DNA of 18,652 nt from an uncultured Bacilli bacterium (GCA_947588665.1 CANPYU010000006.1:1-18652); one strand, 5' to 3'; positions 1 through 8,506 are shown, numbered from the stretch's first letter. Notes: generated by a model from the letters alone, not told the origin. Program-made: numbers and translations.

Positions 1-453
1 TATATTGCAGTAGAGATAAAGCCAAATAATTATTTTCCAATTAATTTAACTGAATTAAGTTTAGCTAAGGGATTTTTTAGTACGGATATAGAAAGTTTAG
101 ATAATTTTACTTTGAAATATACCGAAGAAGAGATAAGATGTGCTATTTTAGAAGATAATCTTTTAAATATAGATAATAGTATGCCGTTGGTAATAATTTA
201 TTATGAGAAAAAAGAAATTAGAAAAACAGAGGTTTTAACTAAAAATAAACTTTATAATATGAATAAGTATATAAGAGATAATTTTAGTAATAAAGCTTTT
301 ATTAATAAAGTTTATAATTTTTTAAAGAATAAAGTAGATAAGTATTTGGATATTTTTAAAAATCCTCAGAATATTGAAGAATATATGAGGGCTATAAATG
401 AGATACCTTATATAGTTAAAAGAAAGTTATATTTTTATTTAAATGAAAAATAG
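1..453 (+). CDS. Unrecognised protein, 5'-truncated by the window edge
   Basis: The frame is open from the first base and stops at a TAG at 451-453, so 150 C-terminal residues are visible and the start lies outside the window. A TTG at 112 could be read as a start, but nothing marks it as one: the frame continues upstream with the same composition and there is no ribosome binding site. The visible part is rich in Lys, Asn, Ile and Tyr, has no obvious membrane segment and ends in a charged helical tail. I do not recognise a family. Its last 11 bases overlap the start of the recombinase gene, so the two are probably co-transcribed and translationally coupled. Confidence 0.75.
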   Translation, partial: YIAVEIKPNNYFPINLTELSLAKGFFSTDIESLDNFTLKYTEEEIRCAILEDNLLNIDNSMPLVIIYYEKKEIRKTEVLTKNKLYNMNKYIRDNFSNKAFINKVYNFLKNKVDKYLDIFKNPQNIEEYMRAINEIPYIVKRKLYFYLNEK

Positions 454-1339
454 TTATGAAAGTTATGTTCAATCTTTTAAAGAATATTTATTATATGAGC
501 TTAATTATGCTAAAAAAACGGGAGATACTTATATTCAGGCTTTGAAGTTATTTGGAAATTATTTAATTAATAATAATAAATCTTTTATAAAGTTTAATGA
601 AGAAGAGGCTTTGAAATATAAAGCTTATTTAATTAGTAAAAATTATCAGAATAAAACTAGTTCTTTAAATTTAAGTGCTTTAAGAGCTTTTTATGCTTAT
701 TTAGAAGAAATAAAAGTAATTAAAAGTAATCCTTTTAGAAATTTAAAAAATCCAAAAGTAGCAAAGAAATTACCGAATTTTTTAAAACCATCAGAGACTA
801 AAATAATTATAGATTGTCAAAAAGAAGTGGATGATTTAGAGTTAAGAAATATTTTTATTATGGAATTTTTATATGCTACAGGTCTTAGAGTAAGTGAGCT
901 TGTAGCAGTAAAGATTACAGATTTAAATTTTAGTGATGGTAGTTTGAAAGTTATGGGTAAAGGAAGCAAAGAAAGAATCGTGTATTTTAAGGCTTGTAAT
1001 AAAGATTTAATGAATAGGTATTTAAATAAAGCACGAATTAATATTTTAGGGGCTAAAAATAGTGATTATTTAATTACAAGTAAAAGTGGAAAAGCTTTAA
1101 CTGTTCGAAGTGTAGAGTTGATTGTGAAAAAATATGCGTTTAAAAATAATATTAAAAGTAAAGTTACACCTCATACGTTTAGACATACATTTGCAACTGA
1201 TTTACTTAATAATGGGGCTGATATTCGTTCGGTTGGAGAACTTTTGGGACATGAGTCTTTAAGTACAACTCAGATATATACGCATGTTACTAACGAAAGA
1301 TTAAAGGCTGTTTATAATAAAACTCATCCAAGAAAATAA
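443..1339 (+). CDS. xerD: Tyrosine recombinase XerC/XerD family
   Basis: A 298-residue tyrosine site-specific recombinase, the same length as typical XerD. Residues about 1-100 form the SAM-like core-binding domain, and the catalytic domain follows. The full active-site set is visible: Arg149 (ATGLRVSEL), Lys173 (MGKGSKER), His244 and Arg247 (HTFRHTFATDLL), His270 (LLGHESLSTTQ) and nucleophile Tyr279 (IYTHV). These positions nearly match those of E. coli XerD. Such enzymes resolve chromosome dimers at dif together with a partner Xer and FtsK. No phage or transposon genes lie nearby, so a housekeeping role is more likely than an integrase role. XerC versus XerD cannot be settled from sequence alone. 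The ATG overlaps the preceding gene by 11 bases, and I see no strong ribosome binding site of its own, which fits coupling. Confidence 0.9.
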   Translation: MKNSYESYVQSFKEYLLYELNYAKKTGDTYIQALKLFGNYLINNNKSFIKFNEEEALKYKAYLISKNYQNKTSSLNLSALRAFYAYLEEIKVIKSNPFRNLKNPKVAKKLPNFLKPSETKIIIDCQKEVDDLELRNIFIMEFLYATGLRVSELVAVKITDLNFSDGSLKVMGKGSKERIVYFKACNKDLMNRYLNKARINILGAKNSDYLITSKSGKALTVRSVELIVKKYAFKNNIKSKVTPHTFRHTFATDLLNNGADIRSVGELLGHESLSTTQIYTHVTNERLKAVYNKTHPRK

Positions 1340-1349
1340 TTAAAAATAC

Positions 1350-1378
1350 TTGTAAAATTAAAAAAACTTAATTATAAT
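1350..1378 (+). promoter_or_regulatory. Sigma-A promoter for the 1399 gene
   Basis: A TTGTAA -35 (1350-1355) and a perfect TATAAT -10 (1373-1378) are separated by 17 bases. They sit just after the recombinase stop codon and 20 bases before the next start, so the downstream gene has its own transcript. Confidence 0.7.
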
Positions 1379-1398
1379 CATATTGTAGGGAGGTAAAT

Positions 1399-2127
1399 AT
1401 GAAGAAAATTAAAATTGTAGGTATTATCGCGGTATGTTTATTGCTAGGTAGTTTAATTATTTATGCTTGTACTCATCATTATGATGATTCACATTTAAGG
1501 TTAGAAGGAAAAAGGGTTAGAGTGCCAGAAAATTCTTTTGCTGTTGATGGATGTGAAAATAGTAATGCAGTTTATTGTGAAAAAATTATAGAAGTAAATG
1601 GTGAAAAACAAAAGTTAACCTTTGAATATAAAGATATTAAAGATGATGGTTATCCAAAAACTTTTGTGGCTAAAATAAATGGGCATGAATTTTATAAAAA
1701 AACAGATTTAAATCTTAATGATAGTATGAGTTATGATACTGTAAGTTATGATTATTTAGTATTTATGAACTTTAAAGTAATGGATGATTATATTGTATTT
1801 ACTTTGACTGATGGTGAAACTACTTTATATGCGATAGATACTGAAGGAAATATTATATTACAAGAAAAAGAAGTTGATGAAGATGATATGCTTATTAAGG
1901 GTACGGGAGATTTTATAACATATAAAGATAATACTATTGAGATATATGCATCGAGAGTTGTTGATGTTTATACTTATAAAGATAAAAGTTTATGTTTTGC
2001 AGATGATAAAGATATTGTAGAAGCATATTATACTTATACCCTTAAAAATGGGAAGTTTACTAAAAAGAGAACTAAGACTATTACGGCTAAAGAATATATT
2101 AGTAATAAAGATATTACTTGTAGTTAG
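1399..2127 (+). CDS. Membrane-anchored extracellular protein, unknown function
   Basis: A 242-residue protein preceded by GGGAGG at a good distance from its ATG. Residues about 5-23 form one hydrophobic segment after a Lys-rich start, which implies an N-terminal anchor with the rest outside the cell. Cys24 ends this segment, but the preceding Ile-Tyr-Ala is a poor lipobox, so lipoprotein processing is uncertain. The remainder is acidic, rich in Asp and Tyr, with a few Cys (52, 60, near 198, 241) that could form disulfides, and it looks beta-rich. I do not recognise a family. It has its own promoter and terminator and so is monocistronic. The chance location next to xerD says little about function. 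Confidence 0.75.
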   Translation: MKKIKIVGIIAVCLLLGSLIIYACTHHYDDSHLRLEGKRVRVPENSFAVDGCENSNAVYCEKIIEVNGEKQKLTFEYKDIKDDGYPKTFVAKINGHEFYKKTDLNLNDSMSYDTVSYDYLVFMNFKVMDDYIVFTLTDGETTLYAIDTEGNIILQEKEVDEDDMLIKGTGDFITYKDNTIEIYASRVVDVYTYKDKSLCFADDKDIVEAYYTYTLKNGKFTKKRTKTITAKEYISNKDITCS

Positions 2128-2145
2128 AGGATTATTCCTCTTTTT
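2126..2145 (+). terminator. Intrinsic terminator after the 1399 gene
   Basis: A 6-bp stem AGAGGA/TCCTCT with a TTAT loop is followed directly by TTTT. The stem begins inside the stop codon. Confidence 0.8.
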
Positions 2146-2147
2146 AA

Positions 2148-2176
2148 TTGCTATTTTAATAGAAAAAAGTTATAAT
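2148..2176 (+). promoter_or_regulatory. Sigma-A promoter for tgt
   Basis: TTGCTA (2148-2153) and TATAAT (2171-2176) are 17 bases apart. They follow immediately after the previous terminator and precede the tgt start by 18 bases. Confidence 0.7.
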
Positions 2177-2179
2177 TAG

Positions 2180-3602
<1,423 letters not shown>

Positions 3603-3614
<12 letters not shown>

Positions 3615-3974
3615 TTTTTTTAGCTTGATATTTTTACCGAAAGAACCACCTAATAAGCTACTAATAAGAAGGATAATATAATAAATTAGACGATCGAGAT
3701 TAATATTACTTCTAAAGAATATTAAGTTAATTAAAATTAATAAAATAATCATAATTAAACCTAATTTGAGACCTAATATATAACCTTTATCTTTGCTTTT
3801 AGAACTAGCAAGGGTACTTATGATAAAAAAAGATACCGCGGTTAGAATTATAGATAATTTTGATAAAAAAGTACTATTAATACTTGTTAAATTGATAAGA
3901 GTAGTTAAAAAAGCAATAACTATAATCAAAATAAAGAAAAGACCTAGATATTTTAAGTAATCTAAAATTTTCAT
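3603..3974 (-). CDS. TIGR04086-family (YrzE-like) membrane protein
   Basis: A 123-residue, very hydrophobic protein with four predicted membrane segments (about 8-28, 36-56, 68-88, 95-110). It has a Lys/Asp-rich loop (SKSKDKGYILGLKLG) and a C-terminal SSLLGGSFGKNIKLKK pattern, both typical of the TIGR04086/YrzE family of unknown function. In Bacillus subtilis yrzE lies between yrbF and yrbG in the tgt neighbourhood. Here the same company is kept (tgt on the left, the DUF421 gene on the right), but this gene is inverted. The start is supported by AGGTGAT seven bases ahead. Its 3' end overlaps the convergent pilin-like gene by 12 bases. Function is unknown. Confidence 0.7.
3608..3626. terminator. 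Possible hairpin between convergent genes
   Basis: AGCTAA and TTAGCT flank a five-T loop across the overlapping 3' ends of the pilin-like and YrzE-like genes. The stem is short and no long T tract follows on either strand, so terminator function is only possible. Confidence 0.35.
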
Positions 3975-4045
3975 TTAATCACCTAATAAAATATATTCTT
4001 TGATTAAAATTATATGATTAAACTCATAATATAAATGGTGATAAT

Positions 4046-4696
4046 ATGGAATTATTTAATGTGGTATTTAGAACATTATTCTTTTATTTCTTTATAACTT
4101 TAGCTTATAGAATTATGGGAAAAAGAGAAATAGGTCAGTTAGGCATTATTGATTTAATAGTGTCCATTTTAATTGCAGAGTTAGTAGCTATAAGTATAGA
4201 AAATATTAATGATTCAATATTTTTAACAATTATGCCTATAACTTTATTGGTAATATTAGAGCTTGTTTTGGCTTATATATCTGTTAAATCGCGAACATTT
4301 AGAACAATATTTGGGGGTAAACCTTCTCTTATTATTGTTAATGGGAAAATTAATTATCATGAAATGGTTAAGCAACGTTATAACATGGATGATTTACTTC
4401 TCAGTTTAAGACAAAAAGAAATTAGAAATGTTGAAGATGTAGAATATGCTTTTTTAGAACCTAATGGAAAATTATCAATTTTTAAATATAATTTCTTTAA
4501 ATTAAAAAGTGCTTATCCAATGCCTTTGGTAGTTGATGGAAATATTCAAACTAAAGCTTTAAAATATATTCATAAATCTAAAATATGGCTTGAAAAAGAA
4601 TTATTGAAGAAAAATTTAGATTTAAAAGATGTTTTTTATGCTTTTTATAAACATGATAAAATTTATTTAGTGAAGAAAAGTGAGACTTATAAGTAA
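4046..4696 (+). CDS. DUF421 (YetF/YrbG-type) membrane protein
   Basis: A 216-residue protein with three membrane segments (about 6-23, 33-50, 57-80) and a cytoplasmic domain. Family hallmarks are YRIMGKREIGQLG at about 21-33, GGKPSLIIVNGKI at about 90-102, and MDDLLLSLRQKEIRNVEDVEYAFLE, which spans about 114-138. DUF421 proteins are widespread in Bacilli, and several Bacillus paralogues are linked to sporulation or the cell envelope. The biochemical activity is not settled. The start is supported by GGTGATA seven bases upstream. Position next to the YrzE-like gene and tgt matches yrbG of Bacillus. It is transcribed divergently from the YrzE-like gene, with a 71-base gap. Confidence 0.88.
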   Translation: MELFNVVFRTLFFYFFITLAYRIMGKREIGQLGIIDLIVSILIAELVAISIENINDSIFLTIMPITLLVILELVLAYISVKSRTFRTIFGGKPSLIIVNGKINYHEMVKQRYNMDDLLLSLRQKEIRNVEDVEYAFLEPNGKLSIFKYNFFKLKSAYPMPLVVDGNIQTKALKYIHKSKIWLEKELLKKNLDLKDVFYAFYKHDKIYLVKKSETYK

Positions 4697-4700
4697 GAAT

Positions 4701-4729
4701 ACAAGAGATAAAATTTTTCTTGTCTTTTT
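4701..4729 (+). terminator. Intrinsic terminator after the DUF421 gene
   Basis: A 6-bp stem ACAAGA/TCTTGT (4701-4706 with 4718-4723), extendable inward by weak pairs, is followed by CTTTTT. The distal arm supplies the -35 of the next promoter. Confidence 0.7.
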
Positions 4730-4749
4730 ATTCATATTTATTATATAAT
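4720..4749 (+). promoter_or_regulatory. Sigma-A promoter for the 4774 gene
   Basis: TTGTCT (4720-4725) and TATAAT (4744-4749) are 18 bases apart. The -35 lies inside the 3' arm of the preceding terminator, so termination and initiation signals overlap. Confidence 0.55.
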
Positions 4750-4773
4750 ATAATATACATTAGAGGTGCTAAA

Positions 4774-5355
4774 ATGCAAGAATTATTAAAAATATATGAT
4801 TTTATTAATAATGAAATATTAGAGGAAGAAAATTATTGTTTAAATTATCAAAATAATATGTCAGAAATTATTCGGAATTTTTATGATAATATGCCAGAAC
4901 ATAAAGAAATAGAGAATTACTTGGGAAAAATGGATTATTTAACCTATAATAAATTAATATCTAATAAATTGATTCTTTTTGTAAGAGATAAATATAATAA
5001 TATTGCAGAAAGAAAAAGAGAAATAGAATACTTAAAAATAGCTAAAAATAGTATAGGAAGATTAATCCATAATATATCTGGGGTAAAAAAGGAAGATTTA
5101 AAAAATGTTTGGGAAAGAATGAATTATATAGTAGATTATTCTAAAGTAGAAGAAGATGTTAATATATATAATTTTGATCATAATATTTTGAGTTTAAATA
5201 AAACAATATATCCTTATAAGGATTTAAGAATAGAAGAGTTTTTAAATTTTTATATTAATATGAAATATAGAAATGGAAGTTTAAATATAAGAGATGTTTA
5301 TAATATATATTTAATGAAAAAAGAAGAAGGAAAAAAATTAAATTTGACAAAATGA
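4774..5355 (+). CDS. Unrecognised cytoplasmic protein, probable paralogue of the next gene
   Basis: Start placed at ATG 4774 because GAGGTG lies at 4763-4768 and the frame upstream of it runs through the promoter. The 193-residue product has no membrane segment or signal peptide. It is highly charged and probably helical, with an N-terminal part rich in Glu/Asn/Tyr. I do not recognise a family. Its C-terminal part (EEFLNFYINMKYRNGSLN then IRDVYNIYL) resembles the C-terminus of the following gene product (AFIEYYIALKNKNRN then VTIDEAYQDY). A middle segment (AERKREIEYLKIAKNS) is also similar to AEREKKISIAIDNAW there. This points to an old tandem duplication. It has its own promoter. Confidence 0.7.
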   Translation: MQELLKIYDFINNEILEEENYCLNYQNNMSEIIRNFYDNMPEHKEIENYLGKMDYLTYNKLISNKLILFVRDKYNNIAERKREIEYLKIAKNSIGRLIHNISGVKKEDLKNVWERMNYIVDYSKVEEDVNIYNFDHNILSLNKTIYPYKDLRIEEFLNFYINMKYRNGSLNIRDVYNIYLMKKEEGKKLNLTK

Positions 5356-5372
5356 GAATTTTGTGATAGAAT
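5344..5372 (+). promoter_or_regulatory. Strong sigma-A promoter with extended -10 for the 5405 gene
   Basis: A perfect TTGACA (5344-5349) and TAGAAT (5367-5372) are 17 bases apart, with TG at 5364-5365 making an extended -10. The -35 lies inside the last codons of the preceding gene. Confidence 0.85.
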
Positions 5373-5404
5373 AAGCTCCGTTAATTAAAAAAGGGGGATA
5401 TTTT

Positions 5405-6145
5405 ATGTATAATGAAATTGAAATAATTAACCAAAAAATAGCAGATTTACAAAGTGAGTATAATTACTATTTAGAAAATATGAAAGATATATCAGAACAA
5501 AATGAAGCATATTTAAAAAAGTTTGTTAATAGTTATTATCCAGTAGGGGTAGATACTCATAGTACTCCAAGAGAAAACGTTATACGTTTTGCTTTAAAAG
5601 CTTTATATGATGAGAGAATTAAATTAAGAGCAGAAAGAGAAAAAAAGATTAGTATAGCAATAGATAATGCTTGGTTAAATGTCGATGAAGTAATTAAAAT
5701 TTTAGATAAGTTTGGTATTTATTATCGAACTATTAGATATGGGGTTAGAACCTTATTAGTACCACAAGATTTTGTTCTTTTGAACAATACAATAGATGGG
5801 GCTAAATTAAATGCGATGGTGGCTGCTCGTTTAAATGTGGGCAATAAAAAAGAAAAAGATATTACAGTAATGTCAATGTATCGCAATGATGGAGGACATA
5901 TATCTTTAAATAGAGAACTTGGAGTTTTAACTTCAGCTTTAATGGTAGATGATTTAAGAGGAATACCAGTTTATAAAAGAGAAAATGATAATATTGCTAT
6001 CAATGAAGAAATAGTTAATATATTTCCTTATGAGGTTATAGCTTTTATAGAATATTATATAGCTCTTAAAAATAAAAATAGAAATGTTACAATTGATGAA
6101 GCTTATCAAGATTATAGTCAAAGTTTAAACTTAGTTAAAGCGTAG
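5405..6145 (+). CDS. Unrecognised 246-residue protein from a strong promoter
   Basis: The ATG follows GGGGGATA. The product starts with a predicted coiled-coil helix (about 1-50, Glu/Gln/Lys-rich), then a Tyr/Pro stretch (SYYPVGVDTHSTPRENV). A second helix (LYDERIKLRAEREKK) and a mixed alpha/beta C-terminal half follow. No membrane segment, no Cys cluster and no catalytic motif that I can name. The C-terminal 40 residues resemble the end of the preceding gene product, so the two may be paralogues. The near-consensus extended -10 promoter suggests abundant expression in growing cells. A terminator overlaps its stop codon, so it is monocistronic. I can give no function. Confidence 0.75.
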   Translation: MYNEIEIINQKIADLQSEYNYYLENMKDISEQNEAYLKKFVNSYYPVGVDTHSTPRENVIRFALKALYDERIKLRAEREKKISIAIDNAWLNVDEVIKILDKFGIYYRTIRYGVRTLLVPQDFVLLNNTIDGAKLNAMVAARLNVGNKKEKDITVMSMYRNDGGHISLNRELGVLTSALMVDDLRGIPVYKRENDNIAINEEIVNIFPYEVIAFIEYYIALKNKNRNVTIDEAYQDYSQSLNLVKA

Positions 6146-6159
6146 TTTTACGCTTTTTT
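6137..6159 (+). terminator. Intrinsic terminator after the 5405 gene
   Basis: A perfect 8-bp stem AAAGCGTA/TACGCTTT with a GTTT loop runs into a six-T tract. The 5' arm overlaps the last codons and the stop codon. Confidence 0.9.
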
Positions 6160-6161
6160 GG

Positions 6162-6190
6162 TTGTATAATTATTTAAAATGTGGTAAACT
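6162..6190 (+). promoter_or_regulatory. Probable promoter of the serS T-box transcript
   Basis: TTGTAT (6162-6167) and TAAACT (6185-6190) are 17 bases apart, directly after the previous terminator and just upstream of the T-box leader. Both boxes are moderate matches. Confidence 0.5.
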
Positions 6191-6196
6191 ATAAAT

Positions 6197-6403
6197 GGAA
6201 AGCGATAATAGAAGATAAGTAATATATGATTTTTAAATAGAGAGTTCATGGTTGGTGGAAATGAATTAAAATAGTATAAGAAATCTACTTCTAGAAGTGG
6301 AACTAATCATTCCCGTTTGATCCGCGTTAGGGATTTAGAGTGATAAAAAAGGATGGTACCGCAGAATTTGCTCCTGGGCAAGTTTTGGGGTTTTTATTTT
6401 TTT
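6197..6403 (+). promoter_or_regulatory. T-box leader, Ser-specific (UCU specifier), controlling serS
   Basis: This leader senses uncharged tRNA-Ser and prevents premature termination upstream of serS. Stem I closes with TAGAAG (6209-6214) against CTTCTA (6288-6293). Its distal loop holds GAGAG, then TTCAT and ATGAA around GGTTGGTGGAA. The specifier is best read as TCT at 6284-6286, preceded by GAAA and followed by AC as in other T-boxes, and it encodes serine. A stem III-like element with CCC/GGG follows at about 6310-6335. The T-box core GGATGGTACCGC (6351-6362) supplies the UGGU that pairs with the tRNA acceptor end. A strong terminator is the alternative fold. The downstream gene being seryl-tRNA synthetase confirms the amino acid. 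Confidence 0.93.
6358..6403 (+). terminator. T-box regulated terminator (alternative to antiterminator)
   Basis: CAGAATTTGC (6362-6371) pairs with GCAAGTTTTG (6378-6387). Past a G-G mismatch, ACC pairs with GGT. A T-rich tail follows (TTTTTATTTTTTT). The 5' arm contains the ACCGC part of the T-box, so this hairpin and the antiterminator exclude each other. Confidence 0.9.
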
Positions 6404-6417
6404 AGGAAGGTGAGAAA

Positions 6418-7701
6418 ATGATTGATATTAAGCTTATTAGAGAAAAAAGGGATTTAGTAAAGGAAAACATAAAGAAAAAGTTTCAAGATGAAAAGTTACC
6501 TTTAGTTGATGAAGTTTATGAGTTGGATAAAAAGGTAAGAGAATTAAAGCAAAAAGGGGATAATCTTCGAAGTGAAAAGAATAATGTCAGTGGAGAAATT
6601 GGCATGCTTATGCGAGAACAAAAAAAAGATGAAGCGCTGGAGAAGAAAAAAAGAGTCGAAGAAATTAATAAAGAATTAATGGATATTGAAGAGGAAGAAG
6701 CTAAAATAAATGAAGATATAAGAACTAAAATGATGGTTATTCCTCAAATAATTGATGAAAGTGTTCCAATTGGCAAAGATGATTCTGAAAATGTGGAAAA
6801 AGAAAGATTTGGAGAGGCAATAGTACCAAATTATGAAATTCCTTATCATGCGGATATTATCGCAGCATTTGAGGGAATGGATAAAGATGCAGCAGGAAGA
6901 ACAAGTGGAGAAGGATTCTATTATTTAATGGGAGATATTGCAAGACTTCATGAGGCAATGCTTGCTTATGCGAGAGATTTTATGATTGATAAAGGTTTTA
7001 TTTATGCAATACCACCATTTATGATTCATGGGAATGTAGTGGAAGGAGTAATGTCTTTTCCTGAAATGCAAGCGATGATGTATAAAATTGAAGGAGAAGA
7101 TTTATATTTAATTGGAACTAGTGAACATTCAATGATTGGTAAATTTAAAGATCAAATATTAAAGAAAAGTGAACTACCAATTAGGATGACTTCTTATTCG
7201 CCATGTTTTAGAAAAGAAGGCGGTTCTCACGGGTTAGAAGAAAGAGGTTTATACAGAGTACATCAATTTGAAAAACAGGAAATGATCGTTATATGTGAAC
7301 CAGAAGAGTCAATGGAAAATTATGAGAAAATGTGGCGTTATAGTGTGGAGATATTTAGAAACTTTAATATTCCTGTAAGACAACTCGAATGTTGCAGTGG
7401 GGACCTTGCTGATTTAAAAGTAAAATCTTGTGATATTGAAGCTTGGAGTCCAAGACAACAAAAATATTTTGAAGTATGTAGTTGCTCTAATTTAGGTGAT
7501 GCTCAAGCAAGAAGACTGGGTATTAGAGCTAAAGGAGATAATGGAACTTATTATGTACATACTTTAAATAATACAGTTGTTGCTACTCCTAGAGGGTTAA
7601 TTGCACTACTCGAGAATAACTATAATGAGGACGGTAGTGTAACAATTCCAGAAGTACTTCGGCCTTATATGGGTGGAAAAGAGAAAATTGAAAAGAAATA
7701 G
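6418..7701 (+). CDS. serS: Seryl-tRNA synthetase
   Basis: A 427-residue class II synthetase that charges tRNA-Ser. Residues about 1-110 form the tRNA-binding coiled coil (dense Lys/Glu heptads at 35-105). The catalytic core follows with motif 2 FRKEGGSHGLEERGLYRVHQ (from 264) and motif 3 NNTVVATPRGLIALLEN (384-400, with Arg392). LIGTSEHSM (231-239) marks the serine-binding TxE region. Common bacterial enzymes have FRSEAGSAGRDTRG and NGSGLAVGRT at these places, so this is a divergent subtype. From memory the HTLNNT and PRxLIAxLEN style occurs in a SerRS branch shared by some archaea and clostridia. The ATG follows AGGAAGGTGAG. Expression is controlled by the T-box leader just upstream. Confidence 0.97.
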   Translation: MIDIKLIREKRDLVKENIKKKFQDEKLPLVDEVYELDKKVRELKQKGDNLRSEKNNVSGEIGMLMREQKKDEALEKKKRVEEINKELMDIEEEEAKINEDIRTKMMVIPQIIDESVPIGKDDSENVEKERFGEAIVPNYEIPYHADIIAAFEGMDKDAAGRTSGEGFYYLMGDIARLHEAMLAYARDFMIDKGFIYAIPPFMIHGNVVEGVMSFPEMQAMMYKIEGEDLYLIGTSEHSMIGKFKDQILKKSELPIRMTSYSPCFRKEGGSHGLEERGLYRVHQFEKQEMIVICEPEESMENYEKMWRYSVEIFRNFNIPVRQLECCSGDLADLKVKSCDIEAWSPRQQKYFEVCSCSNLGDAQARRLGIRAKGDNGTYYVHTLNNTVVATPRGLIALLENNYNEDGSVTIPEVLRPYMGGKEKIEKK

Positions 7702-7747
7702 ATAATTTAATGGTTATTTTATAAAACCAAGTTGATTAGCTGTTTAT

Positions 7748-7777
7748 AAAAGGAAATTACAATATTTCTTTTTATTT
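7748..7777 (+). terminator. Probable terminator after serS
   Basis: AAAAGGAAAT (7748-7757) can pair with ATTTCTTTTT (7764-7773) around a 6-base loop, ahead of further T-rich sequence. The stem is A/T-heavy and weaker than the other terminators here. Confidence 0.5.
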
Positions 7778-7813
7778 AATTAAGTTACCTATAAAATTTA
7801 AAATTAAAATGTG

Positions 7814-7851
7814 ATTGAAGAAAAATGCCACAAGTGGCAAAAATCTTCAAT
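7814..7851. repeat. 38-nt interrupted perfect palindrome
   Basis: Outer arms ATTGAAGA (7814-7821) and TCTTCAAT (7844-7851) and inner arms TGCCAC (7826-7831) and GTGGCA (7834-7839) are perfectly complementary. They are separated on each side by AAAA, with AA at the centre. It lies in the 210-base gap between serS and the 7912 gene. The inner GC-rich part stands out against the AT-rich surroundings. No T tract follows on the + strand, so it is not an obvious terminator for serS. On the minus strand the inner stem is followed by TTTTT, but no minus-strand gene is near. An operator or an RNA structure in the 7912 leader are possible. Confidence 0.8.
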
Positions 7852-7911
7852 GAAATAAAATGATTAGATTTGCATTAAAATAAAGTATATTTAATTAAGC
7901 AGGAGGTTTTA

Positions 7912-8373
7912 ATGAAAAAATTATTTGAAAAAGTTAAAAAGCATAAATTAAAAATATTGGTAATAAGCATTGTTCTGTTATTGGTTTTAGCTATATATAT
8001 CATATTTTCTTATGTAATATATATTCCTAAATATCCTTATACTCAAGAATATATTCCGGGAACAGGTAATATAAAAGGTGATGTTAATTTAGATAAGTAT
8101 AAAGAAAAAGAGCTCTCAATTGGGGCTAATCAATATGGATATGCAGTTTTTAAAAATCCTAAAAATGCTTTTAAATATATTAAAGAGAATTATAAAAAAG
8201 GGATAAAATTGATTCAAAAAGAGTATCATTTAGCTCCACTTAATCAGTTTAATTATGAAAAGTATGGGATATATGGTTGTCAAGTAATTGGAGGCACTAA
8301 ACAGGAGCGTGATGAAGCTTTTTATGTTTCAGGATTTTTGGATATTTATGAAAATAGTTTTAAGGGTTCTTAA
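7912..8373 (+). CDS. Small membrane-anchored protein, unknown function
   Basis: A 153-residue protein with strong AGGAGG seven bases ahead of its ATG. Lys-rich residues 1-14 precede one membrane segment (about 15-37), so the C-terminal 115 residues are probably outside the cell. This part holds YIPGTGNIKGDVNLDKY, a Lys-rich amphipathic helix (KNAFKYIKENYKKGIKLIQK) and a final YGIYGCQVIGGTKQERDEAF segment with a single Cys. I do not recognise a family. The gene stands alone between two hairpins, with the 38-nt palindrome about 60 bases before its start. I did not find a convincing sigma-A promoter; a TTGCAT at 7870 lacks a well-spaced -10. Confidence 0.75.
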   Translation: MKKLFEKVKKHKLKILVISIVLLLVLAIYIIFSYVIYIPKYPYTQEYIPGTGNIKGDVNLDKYKEKELSIGANQYGYAVFKNPKNAFKYIKENYKKGIKLIQKEYHLAPLNQFNYEKYGIYGCQVIGGTKQERDEAFYVSGFLDIYENSFKGS

Positions 8374-8392
8374 TTGATTTAATAGTTTATTT

Positions 8393-8424
8393 GATAGTTC
8401 TTAATAGGGACTATCATTATTTTT
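8393..8424 (+). terminator. Intrinsic terminator after the 7912 gene
   Basis: GATAGTTC (8393-8400) pairs with GGACTATC (8408-8415) around a 7-base loop, followed by ATTATTTTT. Confidence 0.8.
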
Positions 8425-8460
8425 GGCTTAAAATAGAGGTTAGCTTATTATTTTCGTATC

Positions 8461-8489
8461 TTGTTTTATTAAAATAGCTATGTTATACT
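8461..8489 (+). promoter_or_regulatory. Sigma-A promoter, extended -10, for the DUF1287 pair
   Basis: TTGTTT (8461-8466) and TATACT (8484-8489) are 17 bases apart, with TG at 8481-8482 giving an extended -10. It lies 17 bases before the start codon. Confidence 0.75.
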
Positions 8490-8506
8490 AATTTAAAGGA
8501 GAAGTA

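Noticed and set aside
112..453. TTG at 112 as the start of the first gene
   Set aside because: The frame is open back to base 1 and no ribosome binding site precedes the TTG, so the gene is cut by the window edge.
443..1339. Tyrosine recombinase as integrase of a mobile element
   Set aside because: Length and catalytic spacing match housekeeping Xer proteins, and no excisionase, relaxase, phage gene or attachment repeats are seen nearby.
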